A stretch of DNA of 64,000 nt from Chrysopilus asiliformis (taxonomy: Eukaryota > Arthropoda > Insecta > Diptera > Rhagionidae), in the NCBI GenBank assembly GCA_964034945.1, contig OZ035960.1, positions 24,911,487 to 24,975,486 on the forward strand. The letters run 5' to 3'. A program made the position numbers and the translations under genes. Numbering within the stretch: the first letter of the stretch is position 1; every line of letters starts with the position of its first letter. The notes under the pieces were generated by a model. That model was not told where the DNA came from. It worked only from the letters and a program-made list of their open reading frames with translations, and searched no databases. Of this stretch, positions 21,685 through 32,360 are shown piece by piece.

Positions 21685-24600
21685 CAGCTTTGCTAAAATT
21701 AATTTTTTCCATATTACATTTTGTGAAACGCAAACTGGATTTTCTAATTAATTTGAGGTAAGTTCAAGTAAATTGTATCCTTAAAAATCTGCAATAAGCT
21801 AATCATGTGATGATTTAAACTTTTTTTTTTAGACCAATAAGATTTTATCATAAGTTATTCCGATAATACTGATGGATGGTGATAAATTAAGAGTATAACA
21901 GGAAAATATGATAGCTCTCAAATTATTAGTAATATAGATGGGAAATAATGTTTAATGGAATTAATTTTGTTATTTAATTGGCAATGTAATCAAGCGGAGA
22001 CGTTTGTATGCTAAAGAAACAGCATTGCCTAACATCTTGAAGATATTCAAAACAAGAATTGTTATGTTCAATTTGAATTTTCCCATAATTTCTTTAGACA
22101 AATGTTTCAGGAAATGTGTCCTCATTACCTCTATTGCCTTGTTCGATTGAAAAAAAAAATATTGACCATATTCAAGTGAGATAAATTATTAATTTTCTGG
22201 TGATTACATTGTAAAGCGTCACGTCACGGTCAGAAGCGCATTAATTTTGAAATAAACAAATTTTGATCATATTCATATTCATGTGTTCGGGCATTCGATG
22301 ATTAAGTAAGAAGAAACCGGTGGCGTCTTAAATGCTTTTTTGCATTTGTTAGTTTTTGGTAACTGTTTTAATCAAATGCATAACCGGTTGAAGTTAACCT
22401 TGAAAGGTTAGCAAGAAATTGGCGATTTTTCGATTTTTTTCTCTTTTTTGTCATCGATGTTGCGGTTTAGAAAAATTTGGAAAGTCCAAATAACTTATTT
22501 TTGCTACGTAAAATTATCGAAACAAAAGAATTATTTAGAAATTTGTCAATGAGTATTCAAAACAAGAAAAAGTGACATTTCGTAGTTTGATATTTGACGA
22601 CTTTAAAAAAAAGTCAAAAACCACATGTCACAATTAAATTTCTATTTATTTATTAATCATAAGTTATGGGGACATTTTAATTTTCGTGAAATAAAAAACT
22701 TTACATTTTTTAAGGATGGTCACAGCCATTTATATTCTTATTATTTTTGTTGTAACCCAGAAAAAAAGCGACAAGTTAATAAAAATCTCTGAGCAATGCT
22801 AAAAGTGAAATAAAATCAAATTTATCTATTTAACATAAAATTCGTAAAATCAACGTTTGATTTAATTAAAAACGGGGACAATTAACAGCAACAATGGCTA
22901 AAGTGTCAAAACATAAATAATCTGTAGAGCAAAACACAAGAGCAAAGCACCCACAATGCATACAAATTGACAGCTTAATGCATCGAAAATCGCCAAAGAT
23001 TTCAGGGAAAACCTTTTTGGACAGAATTTTACCGCCGATCAGCTAAAGTTATGATTTTATTATTTAAATGTTACCTTCGCTATCTTCGTTTTATCGGTGC
23101 CCTATATCTAATTTTCAAAATTTATTTTCTCGAAATTTACCTTGACTATAGTTTTACATGCAGCAGGCAAACGCAGAAGCTCCTCAGTATCAACAATAGT
23201 TGGCTACTGCTGATCCATCTTTGAAGCATTTTAAGCTATTTTACACTAAATTGACTACGACCAAGACATCGGATTGTGATAACAAATTTCTAAGATTTAT
23301 CATCAACATTTATTCCGAGATTTTCCAAAAATGGTAAAGGACAAAAAAAAATTTCAAACATTTGAAGCAAAAGTCCAAACGCGAGAAGGTGACATTTTTA
23401 TATTAATTAACATAAATTTTGAATTGGTGATGTTTTAGCCGGCTTCGGCTAGAGTCTTGCAAACTGCATATCCGACAAAAGAAATTCGCCAAGTTGCCTT
23501 TATTTTGTGGAATTTAAAGTATTTCATAACTTATGCGTTAAGCACGGCATTGAAATATCGAGATTTTTCGTGGCAAAAAAAAACTTTCAAGTCGAAAAAT
23601 GCGTCAATGCTTTAAGAAATGTCAGTATTTTTTATTGCAAAACAAAAAAAAAAGAATTGGTAAAAAAACCATATTTTTTAAATAACAAACATCCTTTTAT
23701 CTATGGACTTTTATTTTTAAGTATTTTAATTAGATTCTATATTCTCTTCGAAATTAAATAAATGATAGATCTTTCGGTTGTTGAAACTTTTGGACAGAGT
23801 TTTCAGCCATGAAACTCTTCTTCTTCTCTGCGTCTTCTGAGCTCCATCCGGATTAATATGGGTCTCATCACGGTTTTTTAATAACCTCTTGGAATAAGGT
23901 CAATTTTTGACTTGAATAGAAACCTTTCTGTTATGTATAGAAACCCTTCTGTGATTAATAATTGAGAAACTAATCAAATTATGTTATCATGCATCATATG
24001 ACGTTGGTAGACAAAATGTTTCTCAGGTATTGTTACCAAGAGCTTTAAAACTTCTATGCAAACGCATACTATTTGAATGATTTTTTTGTTGTCAATTAAG
24101 TGATTGATCAGAACTTCGGCCATCAAATTTTGAATGTGAAAAACGCGATTACCACAATAATAACAAGTTAAGTTTGTGGTCATCGATAAAAAATGGTGAA
24201 CGTTGACATTTTAACAAAAGACGCAAGCACTTTGAATGGATATGTTGTAAGAATCTTTCTCGGATTTTGGTACATAGCGGAAATAAAAACGCGTTATGAA
24301 ACATGAAAAGAGAAAATCACACAACAAAAATAAATTCAATTTAATTTTAGTGAATAGTGTTGATTTTTTTTTTTCATTCCGAATTACATAACATGGATAC
24401 ATCTTCAAGATATTTCTTAGGCAATGATAAGTAAAGTACGCCTAGACCTGTTTTAAAAAATACGTTTTTGTAAATAATGAAAGGTTTAAATTCATTTTGG
24501 TAAGAAAAAAATAAAAGAAAATCTTGGTTCAACAAAAAAAATTGTTATTTTAACAAAAAATAAATTTACAAATGATGTTTTGTTAAATCAATAAAACAAT

Positions 24601-24753
24601 TGTGAAATTGATAATACCGATAAATTCGAAATGACAAAAAATTGTTATATTCGCAATATCTTTGTTTTTCAAACAATTCCTTTATCGATCTAACAAAAAA
24701 GATTCAACAAAAAAAAAATTGTCAGTAGGTTTTTGTTATTATGCATGTTTAAA
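21685..24753. other. Non-coding, AT-rich
   Basis: No supported gene or transposon in 3 kb. Short ORFs at 23,507-23,761 (+), 24,183-23,974 (-) and 24,408-24,211 (-) have no recognisable features. About 24,480-24,740 is rich in TTGTT/AACAA words. Confidence 0.45.
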
Positions 24754-25033
24754 ACTTAGAAGCTTATTAGATCTTTAAAAAAAATCGAGAATTTCCAATA
24801 TTTTGTACTAAAGCACAATGACAAGAAGTTTTAAGTTTAGATTAAATATCCCATAAAAAACACATTTTGGTCTTCAATTTTGTTGTCATAAAAACACATT
24901 TTGGTATTCAAATTTGATTACATTGTAGCCTATATTCAATATACGATTCTTGTTTTCTACTTAGAAGCTTATTAGATCTATAAAAAAATTTCGAGAATTT
25001 CCACTATTTTGTACTAAAGCACTACGGCCAGAA
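24754..25033 (+). repeat. Direct duplication with nested short tandem
   Basis: A unit of about 75 bp, starting ACTTAGAAGCTTATTAGATC and containing TATTTTGTACTAAAGCAC, occurs at 24,754-24,827 and 24,959-25,033 (offset 205). Between them, CATAAAAACACATTTTGGT-type units of about 35 bp sit in tandem (about 24,852-24,921). This is a local segmental duplication, not a known transposon. Confidence 0.7.
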
Positions 25034-27256
25034 ATATTTGTACGTAATTAAATTTAGCAATTAAAGTGGTACTTGTACCTTGCTGAATGCCATACCTTGA
25101 ATTCCACATGAGCCATTTTATTTACACAGCAAGTACTATGCAAGAAACACTTTAGTCAAGAAAAATCACGTGTAGGTCTCTTAAAATAAATGCTCGCCGC
25201 AAAGAGACCTTCAAGCTACGAAGTAAAATGTCACAAAGTCTTAAAATACGTTTAACAAATTCAACTCAACGTCTAATTCAATCGTCTTAAAAACGAACGT
25301 AAAACATTTTCGAATAATAGAAAAAACATAAAATAAAACAAGACATTAAGAAAAACTTTTTAGTTTTAATAATTCAGGTGAACTAGATGTAGTGCTAATT
25401 TTTCTTTTTAATAATTTTCCAACGCCATTCTAGCATTTGTAATTTTCTCTTTTTTTCCTCCAATCTCGAGTTGAAAATCGCCTACATTCCAAGGTAGACT
25501 GCTGAGCCGGAGTCACTCAGCAACGCCTTGCTGGAAAACTTCGGTTGGAAAATAAGAAAATGTGAAAAGTAAAAAAAAATGTAAAGTGGTAGTATATTGG
25601 AGTGGAGCCTCGTGTTTGATACAACGGCAATCAAAGCGTGGATAAAACGTGACCAGTTAAGCCCAAATGCTCGAACCGATTAATGGGTGTTGCACATTGT
25701 AACTATAAAATACTTTATAGTACTTGTCCAATTGGCGAATACTAGCTAGACATCAAATGTGCATAGGGTTGGCATACGTTAGCAGGAGAACATTGAATCA
25801 GTTTAGAGCATGACCAAATATTTTACAAAAAATGTTGCTTATATGTATACGACCTATGTTAAACTTATGTAAATTGAAGTTGCATTGGCGCGTTACCAAA
25901 TCGACCGAATCATTTCATACAGTTTCAAGCTATATCTATCCGTTCGTAGTATATATACGAGGTACTATGATTAATATGTATCGTGGTTTATGCGATCTTT
26001 TCTACTGCTAATATTAAAAATATTTGTAGTCAACATGGTATTCTAAAATAATTCGTCTTTTATGCAGGTAACCTTTTGCACAGGTAGGCATGCATTCATT
26101 TATCTTTCTATCCACCTCCCTATCTAAGTATTTCAATCTCATTCGTAAAATCCGCCACGTACATGATGCCAGCAGTATTTTCGAGGAATTAGACTTCTAT
26201 GTCTCATATTGAACTGTTCGATATTTCGATATTTTATGCTTTGGTCGCATGTAATGAGGTCGATTTTGATGTTGTCCTTTGCTTAAAATGGCGTGGCCAC
26301 TTCGGATTGGTGGTGGAAGTCGAGTTTTTGACTTATTATCCAAATATTGAGTCGGCTGTTTCCTTATTTAGGACCGTTAATATTTCGTTGATGTCGTACA
26401 TTATGATATTTAATTGTCAAAACAGTTATATTGACAATTTTATTACAATCTTAGCTTATATTTATTAGTCTACAAAATTGCAACAAACAGTGACATGTGG
26501 TTATGAAATTTATGATTATTTTTTGTGAAATAAAATGTTCTATTTTTTATACGATTTCCCAAAAAATAGTAGCATATCCGTTCGGTTGTACACTCAAAAA
26601 AATACCTCTCTCATTTAAAAAAAAAACAGATAATGATTTAGCGTAACATAAAATTTTACTTGGATATTTAAAATTTTCTTTGAAACTAGCAAATGATTGC
26701 AGCTTTAAAATAATTAAGGTAATTTTCCTTAGTGTAAAAAAACCTTTACTTTGAAATAATGAAAATATTTATTTATTTTTAGTTTGGTTGGTCCAATTAT
26801 TCCTATAATTTTGGCAAAATAAATTTTTTGTTTGCATTAACTTCTCTTTTGAAAAGGAGGCATTACCAAAAAATTTTGCTGTCTCGTATATACCCTTTTT
26901 TTGTAGGAATATGTCTTATTATTTCTCTCCGTGTAATACTTAATGATCTAAAACGGAAATCCTTTTCCCGACTCGAAGGCAGCCATTGGTATTTTTAGAA
27001 TAATTTAAAATTTTTTTAAAAATATGCGATATGTTGCGCAGTATGCTCTCAAAAAAAATAAATAAAATAACGAGAGATTTTCTTAAAATAACTAATTTTA
27101 CCAACTACCGGAAATTGCATATTAAAAGACCCGCATTAAAGGAACAAAATCACAAAATCACTTAATATTCCACTTAAAATAATTAAAATGCCAAATTGAA
27201 AAATTTGTTAGAATTTGGCAAAGAAATCAGAAATGCATCGAACAACCCTTCTATTG
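25034..27256. other. Non-coding, AT-rich
   Basis: No supported gene. An 89-codon ORF at 26,199-26,468 has no recognisable domain. Long A and T runs are common. Confidence 0.45.
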
Positions 27257-27745
27257 TTATACCCGTATGGTGAAACCAAAGGGTATATTAACTTTGTCTT
27301 ACCGTTTGTAACGTCAATATCCCGTCATCGCACATAAAAATGAATTACACCAGTGTGTTTAAAATGATAAAGATATTTAATTTTTGCATGTCCGTCCGTC
27401 TGTCCGTCCGTCTGTCCGTCCGTCTGTCCGTCCGTCTGTCCGTCCGTCTGTCCGTCTGTCTGTCTGTCCGTCTGTCTGTCTGTCTGTGGCGCGGATTGCG
27501 GGCGCATGGATTGAGCTAGAGACTTGAAATTTTGCGCAGATCCGTTTTTCGTAAAGAGCGAGGCTAAGTTCGTTAATGGGCAAAAATGGACCATTAGGGG
27601 GGGTACCCCCCATAAGGACGAAATCGTTTTTTGTGAATATCTCAAAAACGGTGCATCTTATCAAAAAAGTCCAAGAACAAAAGTTATTTAGGATATGATT
27701 CTACATAAAACTCCCATACATCAAAATCCGATTGGAATAAATTTA
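27257..27745 (-). repeat. Family A copy 2 (full-length, inverted)
   Basis: The clearest copy. On the minus strand it carries TGATGTATGGGAG, CACCGTTTTTGAGATATTCA, the GGGGGGTACCCCCC palindrome (about 27,597-27,610), TAATGGTCCATTTTTGCCCA, AAATTTCAAGTCTCTAGCTC, the GTCC/GTCT array and the ACGGGTATAA end. Matching of copy 1 over 420 bp fixes the left boundary at the TTATACCCGT near 27,257. Confidence 0.75.
27390..27487 (-). repeat. Two-level microsatellite (GTCC/GTCT)
   Basis: About five repeats of the 12-mer GTCCGTCCGTCT, then simpler GTCT runs. This is a higher-order period layered on a tetranucleotide; copy 1 at 212-293 keeps mainly the simple form. Confidence 0.85.
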
Positions 27746-28275
27746 AAAAAATCTTATTGGAAAGTTTGACTTCAAAGTGGAATTCTGGTACAACTGTTCG
27801 AATTTTGATACGAATATCACCATACGGGTCTCCAATGATTGCCAGATTGGCAATTATAGCTTTTGTTATGTTTATTTTTATCTTTTATCTTCTCTTATTA
27901 TTTTTATCCTTTGACAGTTCTTTGCGCGACAAATCGCATATTTTTAGAATTTTTTAATTAGACTAAAATTTTGACAAAGTCTTAAACAAAAGACATAAAC
28001 TAAGCCGCTGTTTACATCTGACACTATATGTCGTGAATTTTCTTCTGCGACATTCAATTCCCGCTTTACATCCATTTACACTATGACACAAAATCCCGGA
28101 CGCCTGAACTCGATTTTTTCATATAAAACTACCGAAATAAAATTTTGACAACTTTTCAAATTTGACAAGCGAATTTATATATAAATAGATAAATAAAATT
28201 CGCGGAATAAGTTCTGAATACAATTCGCGGAGAAATTCACGAGTGTAAATGAGGTCTTAAACAAAAATTACTTAC
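27746..28275. repeat. Possible inserted element with 13-bp direct flanks
   Basis: GTCTTAAACAAAA occurs at 27,979-27,991 and again at 28,254-28,266. Just inside lie CTGTTTACATCTGACACT and, inverted, GAGTGTAAATGAG, plus CGTGAATTT/AAATTCACG. It looks like an approximately 260-bp insertion with a 13-bp duplication, class unknown. Left of it nothing is supported. Confidence 0.45.
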
Positions 28276-28339
28276 AATTTACTTGAATTTATTTGGAATA
28301 AATTGATTTTAAATACCACTTTGAGTTGCCATTTCATAC
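28276..28339 (-). other. Exon-like segment between strong splice signals
   Basis: On the minus strand TTTCTCTCTTATTGCAG is followed by 64 nt and then TT|GTAAGTAATT. It reads ATG plus 20 codons to a stop, with a basic start. It could be a 5' untranslated or signal exon of a minus-strand gene, such as the chitin-binding gene, but its phase (2) does not match that gene's phase-1 acceptor. Confidence 0.25.
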
Positions 28340-28782
28340 CTGCAATAAGAGAGAAAAAAAAGTTAGTGATATATGCAAAATAATGTTGCTTAATTAAAAT
28401 AGAAATCATTAATTTATCAATGGGGGAAAGAAAATATACCAACCGTGTAACAAACAACAGATCGCGAGTTGCATAATATTTTAGTCGCTACTTTATCCCG
28501 TGACATAGTAAACCCTCATAAAACGATTTATTTTCAATTTACTCCTGTATGAATCATTTGAAGCTTATTACATGATTTATGGCAAATAAAATTCAAAAAC
28601 GATTTCCATCGACGCGACGATCGGTTAAAAGTTATGTTGTCAGCAGAATTGAATCAGTTAAAGGTGGTGTTCAAAGGCAGTTGCCACCTGAGCCGTGTAC
28701 AATATTTCGGTGGCACATTTTCAATAAAATTTTAATGATTTTCCATTAAAAATCCCAGAGCGTTCGCATAGATGGCTGACAT

Positions 28783-28812
28783 TATAAATGGCCGAATGTT
28801 GGACGGATCAGA
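28783..28812 (+). promoter_or_regulatory. Possible TATA plus initiator
   Basis: TATAAA at 28,783-28,788 is followed 27 bp later by TCAGA (28,808-28,812), and TCAGT words recur just downstream (28,830-28,853). The spacing is a little short. An ATG opens a 72-codon ORF at 28,862. Confidence 0.25.
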
Positions 28813-28861
28813 TAGATTTCGATTAGTCTGTCAGTAAGTCACTAAGTCAGTCAAACACTTA

Positions 28862-29080
28862 ATGAGTACCTGCCTTGGACTAGGCCGCATTTTTGTTAAT
28901 TACAAAGAGTCATGTTCGCCAAATCTCATGACACCGAAAGGTTTGCAACATCCAATTTGTCTAGATCTGGGCTCCAGTAAACAAAGCCTCAAAACTGAAA
29001 AGACTAGGCTCGGTTACTGCTGCTTGTTGTTTGTTGGACAAAATTTAATTTTTTTGCCCATTTATCATTTTTTTTCATAG
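28862..29080 (+). CDS. Possible small ORF, 72 codons, unknown
   Basis: It starts MSTCLGLGRIFVNYKESC and ends in a hydrophobic segment. It is listed because a TATA/initiator-like pair lies 52 bp upstream of the ATG. It has no known domain and no nearby AATAAA; a CAGTAAGT donor-like site lies in the leader. It may well be chance. Confidence 0.2.
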   Translation: MSTCLGLGRIFVNYKESCSPNLMTPKGLQHPICLDLGSSKQSLKTEKTRLGYCCLLFVGQNLIFLPIYHFFS

Positions 29081-30375
29081 TTTTGTTGATTTTAGATGAT
29101 TAAGTTCGTGTAGAAATAGAAATTAGAAAAGAAAAGAGGAAAAAAATGATCAAAAATGATTATGAAATGTTGGCGATGAATTGGATAAATTCTTCACCCA
29201 GTTTATGATCTTACACCCGAAAATGCTAATTGTGTGACCGTTTCAGAAGTGATAATGATTTCTTTTTTGTTTATCTCTTCAAAAGTACAAAAGTTTGTGT
29301 CCATTTGCTTTGATATGCATTTAAAAAAACACATTTTTGTGTTGCGATCGTTAATGACTTTAATCTTCTTCTTAATGGCGGGACAAGATTGGAATAGAGA
29401 TGGAATTGTTTATCTGGGATTATGAAAATCAAATCGATTTTTGATTATGTTCAAGGCCGTTTTGATTTTATGACGAACCTGCAACTTTAGATGCATTTTT
29501 GCAACAAATTTTTGAAATTATAATAAGCAGCAATATTATTAATTGCAATACCCTTTGTATTTTGTAATTTTTGCTTATAATTTCAGCGAAAATATGTTAA
29601 CATATTTATTTAAATCAAGATAACTGCCTTCTCAAGGACAGTGTAAGTTTTTTGTCTTTTGGGAGGCAATGAAAAAAAATATTTTAAATTTATTGAATTG
29701 CAACCACCTGTTTTTAAAAGGTGTATGAGAAAGAGTTAAGAAATGTTTTATAGTTTTGGGATTTAACGGTGTTTTAAGCAGGGTTGTCAAAGAACCTTTC
29801 AGGTTTTTATAAAAACCCACCAGCCATGGATTTTATTTTTCTGGGTTTTTGGGTTTTGAGTTTTTGACAAAATTTATTTTAAAAAGCAAAAGAGAAAATA
29901 TAAAAAAATGTTGTGAAAAGCCGAAAGTGTCGAAAATGTAATACGTAGCATGTAAGATTCAAAGAATCTGATTTTAGAAATTGCGCGTTTGTAAAAAAAA
30001 AATAGACACACTAAACATAAAATGTATAACCATCAACTCGATGGCGACTTAAAATTGTAATTTAATAGCAATCCCATTGAAATTATCTCCAAAGATCATT
30101 AAAATAGTGTTCTCAGCTTCCCATATGATTGTTGGCTCATTGTTAAAACGATTCAATAGGAAAAGAAGCTATCAACTCAAGTTTGAATGTACTCAAGTAC
30201 TCAATTTCAAGGCTGAGCTGGCAAATTAACACCGAAAATCATCTGACAATACGATGATTTGAATAAGAAAAGATTAACTTGCGGAAGTTATTAAAAAAGA
30301 CTTTTCGCATCATCGTTTTGTGGCGGGAATTGCTGGCAACTGAAAAAAAAATCCAGAAGAAATAAAAAACGTAGC
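29081..30375. other. Non-coding, AT-rich
   Basis: Nothing supported. The short ORFs here lack codon bias or signals. Confidence 0.4.
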
Positions 30376-31060
30376 ATGAATTCATTTAAAATGATCGCAC
30401 GAGCTGTTTGCAAATGGGAAATCTTCCAAAAACAGGTAAGTCACACACACTCCACACTTGAGGCCTTTCAACATAGTAGTGAGAAGGTATGATCTTCACT
30501 CTATCAATCTATTAATTCCATTCAGCAACTGATCCAACATATTGAAGCACATATTGAAATCGCAACGCAGTTTGACACTAATCAATTCGAAAAAAAACAA
30601 CAATAACCAGCATTGGTCTGGGCCTGTCAATTTTGTGTCCAGCAAATGCATAAACGGAATCCGGCAATCGCAGTCATCTATCAGCTATGCTGCACGATCA
30701 AGTATTCTGCGAGCGGATAGTCCCAGCAACCACCTTAATCCCCAGATCAGGTAGATTTGAATTCTTTGGCATAACACCCACCGACGACGCGATCGCGACG
30801 CTTCAATAAACGAAATTTTGCTAGTTGTACTACATGTATCCACTATTATTATTAAAAGCGAAAATTCAAAGCGATTAACGTACGGTTGGTGGTTCGTCAA
30901 CAAAATCGACGAATTATTGGGCAATTCGACAAACACTTATAATGCGATCAACGTATCAATTCCAGAGTGTCACTTTCTCAATCAACGGTCAAAATCAAGC
31001 AACGTCTCAAGATGTCTTGTGATTGATTTGGATTCGGCTGATTTATCTGACCCTTTTTAG
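30376..31060 (+). CDS. Coding-like island with a good 90-bp intron; reading frame undecided
   Basis: ATG 30,376 opens 20 codons (MNSFKMIARAVCKWEIFQKQ) to CAG|GTAAGT at 30,435. A 90-bp intron ends in a pyrimidine-rich ATTCCATTCAG at 30,525. In phase, exon 2 reads 26 more codons to TAA at 30,604, just after an A8 run. Beyond it, all three frames have long open parts up to CAGATCAG|GTAGAT (30,750). A last segment (SENSKRLTYGWWFVNKIDE... ends DLSDPF, stop about 31,058) can be joined via TTTTGCTAG at 30,824. A spliced gene, a gene broken by an A-run indel, and a chance open stretch in GC-richer DNA are all possible. No domain recognised. Confidence 0.3.
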
Positions 31061-31326
31061 GAATATTTTCGCCATATCCAACTGAATAATAATTGACGAA
31101 TCGGATTTTTATTAATTACAAAATTTCAGCATTTTTGATATTTTTCATAGTAAATCAAATTCAACTGTGAACATAGACCTCAAGTTTTGATTTTTCGTGA
31201 TTGTCTGATGATTACACGAAAACATTGTGTATGAATTTTTACCAATTTTTCTCAATCGATTTTGAGTCAATATTTTGGATTTTTTTCCTTTGAATACCAC
31301 GCTGTCTCTGTAAACTTTCATTTAAT

Positions 31327-31530
31327 TTATGCGACAAAAACAGTTAGGTAATCGATTTGACGTCCTCCTAATATAGTCCAAATGTCTGGTTTTGGGACAT
31401 AATTAATTTCAGGTGGAATAATGCGAAATTGTAAATTTCCGGCTCTTACACTAAATGTAGTTTTTTTAGGATTTATTTTTTGCGAACTTAGAATTGCCTT
31501 CATCACGTCGTCTTCGTAAAGAAATTGCAT
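31327..31530 (-). CDS. Small protein, 67 codons, unknown
   Basis: ATG at 31,530 reads MQFLYEDDVMKAILSSQK, then a basic patch, then ...IPPEINYVPKPDIWTILGG, ending TVFVA and TAA. The composition is balanced and soluble, and codons are varied, unlike the AT-driven ORFs around it. A TCAGTT initiator-like word lies 25 bp upstream, with CTATAGAA a little too near behind it. It is tail-to-tail with the plus-strand island ending at 31,060. No domain, signal peptide or membrane segment is seen. It may be a single-exon gene or the last exon of a longer one (AACAG precedes the ATG). Confidence 0.4.
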   Translation of the reverse strand: MQFLYEDDVMKAILSSQKINPKKTTFSVRAGNLQFRIIPPEINYVPKPDIWTILGGRQIDYLTVFVA

Positions 31531-32320
31531 TTTTTCTGTTCAGCAATTTTTAACTGATCGTTACAATTTTTTCTATAGTTAATTTTCGGTTCGATTTAAT
31601 CACTTGGAGATCGTTTAACTTTTCTCACGTATTTTCACGCCTGGTTAGTTCGAGTGTTGAGACAACTATCACCTTTATGGATTGTCGGTAGATAACCAAA
31701 AAAAAAGACCAAAGTTGAGGTGTGGAGTTGCGGTAGAAAAAAACGTTCGGTTGCCTCCCACACTTGACTATTTTAATTCACAAAAATAAAGAAATAAGGA
31801 AAATTATCTCATATCGACAAGCAGCGGAGATGGTGTGGAGTTAGATCTTTATGTAATCCTAACATCAATTACCGTTCACTGAAAGCGAAACGATCGATAT
31901 TTAGGTGCCAATGGACAGAAAGGTACTCATTTTTTTTTGTCTTTCCTATTTCGTCTTGCACGGCGTATAAGACAAATTTAAATTAGTGGGCGGTGGCTAT
32001 ACTTAAGGGACTTTTACTATTTTTCTTAACAGGTATTTGTTAATTTTTAACAATTAATTACAATTAGAGAATAAGCAATGGGTAAATGAAACTTTTAGTA
32101 GTACAGTCGAACATCGATAAGTTGAAGCTGATGGATATTTTATGCCTAAACAAACGCCATCACGTTTCTTCGTACTCGCTTCCGCTGGCTATCGCCACCC
32201 CGGTTTCTAGAAAAGAGTTTTAAAACCGTAATCCGTCAATAGTCACTCCGGTTGGAATTTGGTGTGTGGAGAGGTGTGCATAATTGTATTCCAAGGACTT
32301 TTTTTTCTATAGGACACACC
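31531..32320. other. Non-coding, nothing clear
   Basis: No ORF or repeat recognised; the composition is somewhat richer in GC near 32,160-32,280. Confidence 0.35.
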
Positions 32321-32324
32321 GTTT

Positions 32325-32360
32325 TCGAATAAAAAGCAAAAAAAGGGGGGGGGGGGGAGT
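32325..32360 (+). repeat. Family A remnant ending in a 13-G run
   Basis: CACACCGTTTTCGAATAAAA, a few A-rich bases, then thirteen G. This is the 'CACCGTTTTTGAG...AAAAAA' block of family A with the GGTACC core replaced by a G homopolymer, as at 37.06 and 57.62 kb. Confidence 0.5.
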
